Origin: Bacillota bacterium
GTDB lineage: Bacteria; Bacillota; Clostridia; Oscillospirales; Acutalibacteraceae
DNA length: 10,838 bases
Direction of reading: 5' to 3'
Assembly (NCBI GenBank): GCA_023401495.1
Contig: JAEXDU010000248.1
Span: 1 to 10,838, forward strand
Shown one piece after another: positions 7,387 through 10,838 of the stretch (positions are counted from its first letter, which is position 1; each line of letters opens with the position of its first letter). A program made the position numbers and the translations under genes. The notes under the pieces are model-generated. The model saw only the letters and a program-made list of their open reading frames with translations. It was not told where the DNA came from and searched no databases.

Positions 7387-7403
7387 CTCCGCCGAAGGCG
7401 GAG
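7387..7403 (+). repeat. GC-rich hairpin 2 upstream of smc
   Basis: CTCCGCC (7387-7393) and GGCGGAG (7397-7403) form a 7-bp stem with a GAA loop. The apical part CGCC-GAA-GGCG repeats that of the hairpin at 7304-7337 (CGCC-GCA-GGCG), and both are preceded by a TTTCT stretch. There is no T-tract after it on either strand. It lies upstream of the candidate smc promoter, so it is more likely to act on the upstream transcript or on DNA than on smc translation. Confidence 0.6.
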
Positions 7404-7427
7404 CAGAATCAGTAAGCATTGAGCTGC

Positions 7428-7436
7428 TGTTATGAT
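7428..7436 (+). promoter_or_regulatory. Candidate extended -10 promoter for smc
   Basis: TGTTATGAT combines an extended -10 TGn element (7428-7430) with a TATGAT box (7431-7436) that matches TATAAT at 5 of 6 bases. No good -35 box is found at 16-18 bp upstream. A start near 7443 would leave a leader of about 30 nt that includes the smc ribosome binding site. The 211-nt gap before smc makes a separate promoter likely, but this site is only the best candidate. Confidence 0.35.
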
Positions 7437-7461
7437 GAAAGATCAGGATCAATCCGAAAGC

Positions 7462-7467
7462 AGGTGA
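7462..7467 (+). promoter_or_regulatory. Ribosome binding site that sets the smc GTG start
   Basis: AGGTGA ends six bases before the GTG at 7474. It supports this non-ATG codon as the start and yields the N-terminus MLLKSLELQGFKTF, which matches the usual SMC opening. Confidence 0.7.
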
Positions 7468-7473
7468 ACACGA

Positions 7474-10400
7474 GTGCTGTTAAAGTCTTTGGAGCTGCAG
7501 GGCTTTAAGACCTTCCCCGATAAAACGGTGTTACATTTTGACCGTGGCATCACTGCCGTGGTGGGGCCGAACGGCAGCGGAAAAAGCAACGTCAGCGACG
7601 CTATCCGCTGGGTGCTGGGCGAGCAGTCTGCCCGTGTGCTCCGCTGCTCGAAAATGGAGGATGTGATTTTCGGCGGAACCCCGGCGCGCAAGGCGCAGGG
7701 CTATGCGGAGGTCACCCTCACCTTTGACAACACCGACCGCCAGCTGGAGTTTGACAGCGATCAGGTCGCCGTTACCCGCCGGTACTACCGTTCGGGGGAC
7801 AGTGAGTATCTGCTCAACAAAAACACCGTGCGCCTGCGCGATATTCACGAGCTGTTTATGGATACCGGCATGGGACGCGACGGCTATTCGATGATTGGAC
7901 AAGGTAAGATCGACAGCATCGTTGCCGCCCGCAGCGAAGACAGGCGCGAGATTTTTGAGGAGGCCGCGGGGATTTCCCGATTCCGGTACCGAAAGGGCGA
8001 ATCGGAACGGCGGCTGCAGCAGGCGCAGGAAAATCTGGTGCGTCTGCACGACATTTTCTCCGAGCTCGAAGCCCGGGTCGGCCCCCTGCGCGAGCAGGCG
8101 GAAAAGGCCAAACAGTATTTGGAATTCGCCGAGGAAAAGCGGACGCTTGAAATCGGCCTGTGGCTGAATACGCTGGGGCGCTCCGGTCAGATTCTGCGCG
8201 ACTACGAAGATAAGCTTCTTCTGGCCCGCGGCCAGCAGGAGGAAATCGACAAGCGCGCCGCAGAGCTGGAAAAACAAATTGAAGAAAACTATCAGGCAGT
8301 CAACGCCTGTACCGCCCGTATGGATGAGGCGAGAACGCTCGCTTCCTCCAAAGAGGAAGAAGCCGCCCGAAAGGACGGCGAGGCGGCCGTTCTGGAGAAC
8401 GACCGAGAACATAACCGGCAGAATCAGGAGAGGATTCTGCATGAGCTGGAAAGCTCCTCTCTTTCCGATGAAGACCTGCGGAAAGAGATCGAAGAAAAGC
8501 AGCGTCAGATCGAGGAAAAAGATCAATTTGTACTGGGCCGGCAGGAAGAGGTCACCGGCGTCTCTAAACGGCTGGAGGAGCTGCGCGGTTCGATGGAGCA
8601 GTATTCCGGCCAGATGGAAGAACAGACCCGCCGCCTGACACAACTGACGGCGGATGTATCGCAGGCAAAAATCCGAGAGATGACGGCGGTCACCGCCATT
8701 TCTGAAATCGAGCTGCGCCGCGCTACCGTACAGCAGGCCCTGCAGTCGCGGGAACAGCAGAAGCAGGAGCTAGAGTCAGAGGAGCGCGAATGCGCCGCCC
8801 TGCTGCAAAAGGCGGAGGATACCATCGCCGCGCTGACCAACACGGCGCGCGGCTTTGAAATGCGGCTGGATTCCCGGCAAAAGCGCCTGGAAGAAGCCCG
8901 CGGAAAAAGTGAGAAGCTCCGGCTGGACGCCGGGGAGCAGGCCCGGCGCGTCAAGCTGCTGGAAGAGATGGAACGCAATCTCGAAGGCTTTGCGCACAGC
9001 GTCAAAACGGTGATGAAAGAGGTCGGGCACGGCAGCCTGACCGGAATCCACGGCCCGGTTTCGCGGCTGCTGCAGGTTCCCGCCGAGTACGCCACAGCGG
9101 TGGAAACAGCTCTGGGGGCCGCCATGCAGAATATCGTGGTGGAAACCGAGCAGGATGCAAAGCGGGCGATTAACCTATTGAAACAAAAGGATTCGGGGCG
9201 CGCCACCTTCCTGCCGATCTCGACGATTCACGGGAATCTTCTGCAGGAGCAGGGGCTTTCCGATTGTTCAGGGTTTGTCGGCGTCGCGTTCTCCGTTTGC
9301 GGGTGCGACTCAAAGTATGAGGGCGTCATGCGTTCGCTTCTGGGGCGCATCGTGATTGCGGAAGACCTCGACAGCGCCGTTGCGATCGCGAAGCGCTTTT
9401 CCTACCGGTTCCGCGTGGTTACGCTGGACGGTCAGGTGGTCAATACGGGCGGCTCGCTCACCGGCGGTTCTCTGGCGAAAAACGCCGGGCTGTTAAGCCG
9501 GACGGCGCAGATGGAGCAGGCCAGGCACAGCGCCGCGGCGCTGTCGCAGAAGGCGGAGGAGGCCGAGGCCGCGCTCAAAGCGGCGCAGGCGGAGTTCTCC
9601 GCCGCGCAGGCTTCCCTGTCCGCTTCGCAGTCCGAGCTGAGCACGGCCAAAGAAGACCGTGTGAATCTGCAGGCCGAATACGGGCGGGTGCGCGCCGAAC
9701 GGCAGTCGCTGGAAGGTGGAGCAAAGGAGCTGGCGGCGGAGCAGCAAAAAGCCGAGCAGCGGCTCCTTGAGCTGCGGCAGCAGAAGGAGCAGGCTCTGCG
9801 AGACGCCAAAGTGCTGGAAGAGCAGATTACCGCCCTGCGCCAAAGCGTCAGCCAGATGACCGGCGATCGCGAGGAGCTGGATAAACGCTATCAGGCTTTG
9901 ACGGACGCCCTGCAGGAGGCGCGCATGACAGCGCTTTCCGCCGAGAAGGAAAAAGAAGCGCTCGTTGCCGCCGCACAGGAATTGGAGAACCGCCGCCTGA
10001 ATTACGCCGGGCTGGCAGAGCGCCTGAATCAGGAGCTTTCTCAGCTGCGTGAAAACGACCGCGCGCTCGAACAGCAGGCGCAGCAGCTTCGGCTTCAGGC
10101 AAAAGAGCTGCGGGATGCCGCGGCCGCTTCCCGCGAGAGCGTGGAGAGCATCGCCAAGCAGCGGGCCGATTTGGAAACACAGGCCGCGCGTCTGCGCGCA
10201 CAGGAGCGCGAGCAGTCCTCCGCGCGGGATACCATCGGGCAGGAGATGGCCCGATTGGAAGAGCGGCGCGCCAACGTGCAAAAGGAATATGATGAAATTA
10301 TTTCCCGTTTGTGGGAAGAATACGAACTGACCCGGCGGGAGGCCGAAGAGATCGGCCCGCGCCTGGAGGATGTTTCTTCCGCAAAAAAACGCCTGAACGA

Positions 10401-10838
10401 GCTCAAAGGCAGGATCAAAGCGCTCGGCACGGTGAACGTGGCCGCGGTAGAGGAATACAAAGAGGTCTCGCAGCGGTATGAATTCCTGAAAGAACAGATC
10501 AAAGACGTGGAGAAATCCCGCGACGAGCTGCGGCGCCTGATCGGCGAACTGACCCAGAAAATGCAGGAACTGTTTTTGCAGCGCTTTGAAAAAATCCGAC
10601 AGAATTTCTCCGAAACGTTCCGCTCGCTGTTTGGCGGCGGCACCGCCCAGCTGACATTAAGCCAGCCGGAGGACGTGCTCACCTCGGGAATCGAAATTTC
10701 TGTTCAGCCGCCGGGGAAGATCGTCACACATCTGGAGTCGCTTTCGGGCGGCGAAAAAGCGCTGGTGGCCATCGCGCTGTATTTCGCCATTATGAAGGTC
10801 AATCCGCCGCCGTTCTGCGTGCTGGATGAAATCGAGGC
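7474..10838 (+). CDS. smc: Chromosome segregation ATPase SMC, 3'-truncated by window edge
   Basis: SMC is the core ATPase of the bacterial condensin (with ScpA and ScpB) that loops and compacts DNA for chromosome segregation. The frame stays open for 1121 codons to the window edge. The N-terminal head has Walker A GPNGSGKS at 31-38 (Lys37) and the Q-loop IGQGKID with Gln143. A long Glu/Gln/Arg-rich coiled coil follows. The hinge lies at about 510-666, from LTGIHGPVSRLL to GGSLTGGS, and contains the family segment VETALGAAMQNIVVET. The second coiled coil is alanine-rich. The C-terminal head has LGTVNV (984-989), FGGGTAQLTL, the ABC signature LSGGEK (1090-1095) and Walker B FCVLDE (1114-1119). 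The sequence ends at codon 1121, and comparison with SMC proteins of about 1190 residues suggests about 65-70 residues are missing. GTG start chosen from the ribosome binding site and homology. smc-ftsY is the usual order, but ftsY is outside the window. Confidence 0.98.
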   Translation, partial: MLLKSLELQGFKTFPDKTVLHFDRGITAVVGPNGSGKSNVSDAIRWVLGEQSARVLRCSKMEDVIFGGTPARKAQGYAEVTLTFDNTDRQLEFDSDQVAVTRRYYRSGDSEYLLNKNTVRLRDIHELFMDTGMGRDGYSMIGQGKIDSIVAARSEDRREIFEEAAGISRFRYRKGESERRLQQAQENLVRLHDIFSELEARVGPLREQAEKAKQYLEFAEEKRTLEIGLWLNTLGRSGQILRDYEDKLLLARGQQEEIDKRAAELEKQIEENYQAVNACTARMDEARTLASSKEEEAARKDGEAAVLENDREHNRQNQERILHELESSSLSDEDLRKEIEEKQRQIEEKDQFVLGRQEEVTGVSKRLEELRGSMEQYSGQMEEQTRRLTQLTADVSQAKIREMTAVTAISEIELRRATVQQALQSREQQKQELESEERECAALLQKAEDTIAALTNTARGFEMRLDSRQKRLEEARGKSEKLRLDAGEQARRVKLLEEMERNLEGFAHSVKTVMKEVGHGSLTGIHGPVSRLLQVPAEYATAVETALGAAMQNIVVETEQDAKRAINLLKQKDSGRATFLPISTIHGNLLQEQGLSDCSGFVGVAFSVCGCDSKYEGVMRSLLGRIVIAEDLDSAVAIAKRFSYRFRVVTLDGQVVNTGGSLTGGSLAKNAGLLSRTAQMEQARHSAAALSQKAEEAEAALKAAQAEFSAAQASLSASQSELSTAKEDRVNLQAEYGRVRAERQSLEGGAKELAAEQQKAEQRLLELRQQKEQALRDAKVLEEQITALRQSVSQMTGDREELDKRYQALTDALQEARMTALSAEKEKEALVAAAQELENRRLNYAGLAERLNQELSQLRENDRALEQQAQQLRLQAKELRDAAAASRESVESIAKQRADLETQAARLRAQEREQSSARDTIGQEMARLEERRANVQKEYDEIISRLWEEYELTRREAEEIGPRLEDVSSAKKRLNELKGRIKALGTVNVAAVEEYKEVSQRYEFLKEQIKDVEKSRDELRRLIGELTQKMQELFLQRFEKIRQNFSETFRSLFGGGTAQLTLSQPEDVLTSGIEISVQPPGKIVTHLESLSGGEKALVAIALYFAIMKVNPPPFCVLDEIE

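Noticed and set aside
1..10838. Hidden defence system, mobile element, CRISPR array, tRNA or other RNA gene
   Set aside because: All long frames with real motifs are housekeeping genes in a known order. I saw no regularly spaced repeats, transposase motifs, terminal inverted repeats or tRNA-like cloverleaf, and the spacers are too short for further genes.

Overview
The window is a chromosomal housekeeping region from a Gram-positive member of the Firmicutes (Bacillota). It is most likely a moderately GC-rich member of the class Clostridia, of the Oscillospiraceae/Ruminococcaceae type. The basis is the strong purine-rich ribosome binding sites, the folate/FAD-dependent TrmFO enzyme, a SMC (not MukB) condensin, and the gene order dprA-topA-trmFO-plsX-rnc-(radical SAM)-smc. 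The placement rests on gene content and gene order only; no species can be named. All genes lie on the + strand.

Layout: (1) 2-946 is the 3' part of dprA, whose start lies upstream of the window. (2) 947-1113 is a spacer with a long imperfect hairpin and a good candidate promoter for topA. (3) 1114-7262 is a compact gene train: topA, trmFO, plsX, rnc and an Elp3-like radical SAM gene. Its junctions are a 1-nt overlap, a 17-nt overlap, a 39-nt gap and a 4-nt overlap, so it is probably one operon with translational coupling. (4) 7263-7473 is a 211-nt spacer with two GC-rich hairpins sharing the same core, a perfect 10-bp palindrome and a candidate extended -10 promoter. (5) 7474-10838 is smc, which starts at GTG and runs off the right edge just after Walker B, probably lacking about the last 65-70 residues.

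Functionally the genes join DNA uptake and recombination (DprA), relief of negative supercoiling (TopA), tRNA T-loop methylation (TrmFO), phospholipid synthesis initiation (PlsX), double-stranded RNA processing (RNase III), a probable RNA-directed radical SAM enzyme, and chromosome condensation (SMC). The acyl carrier protein gene that often sits between plsX and rnc is absent.

I found no mobile element, CRISPR array, tRNA, rRNA or phage gene, and no sign of a new multi-gene system. The most notable unexplained items are the paired hairpins before smc, the U-tract-less hairpin before topA, and the biochemically undefined radical SAM protein.
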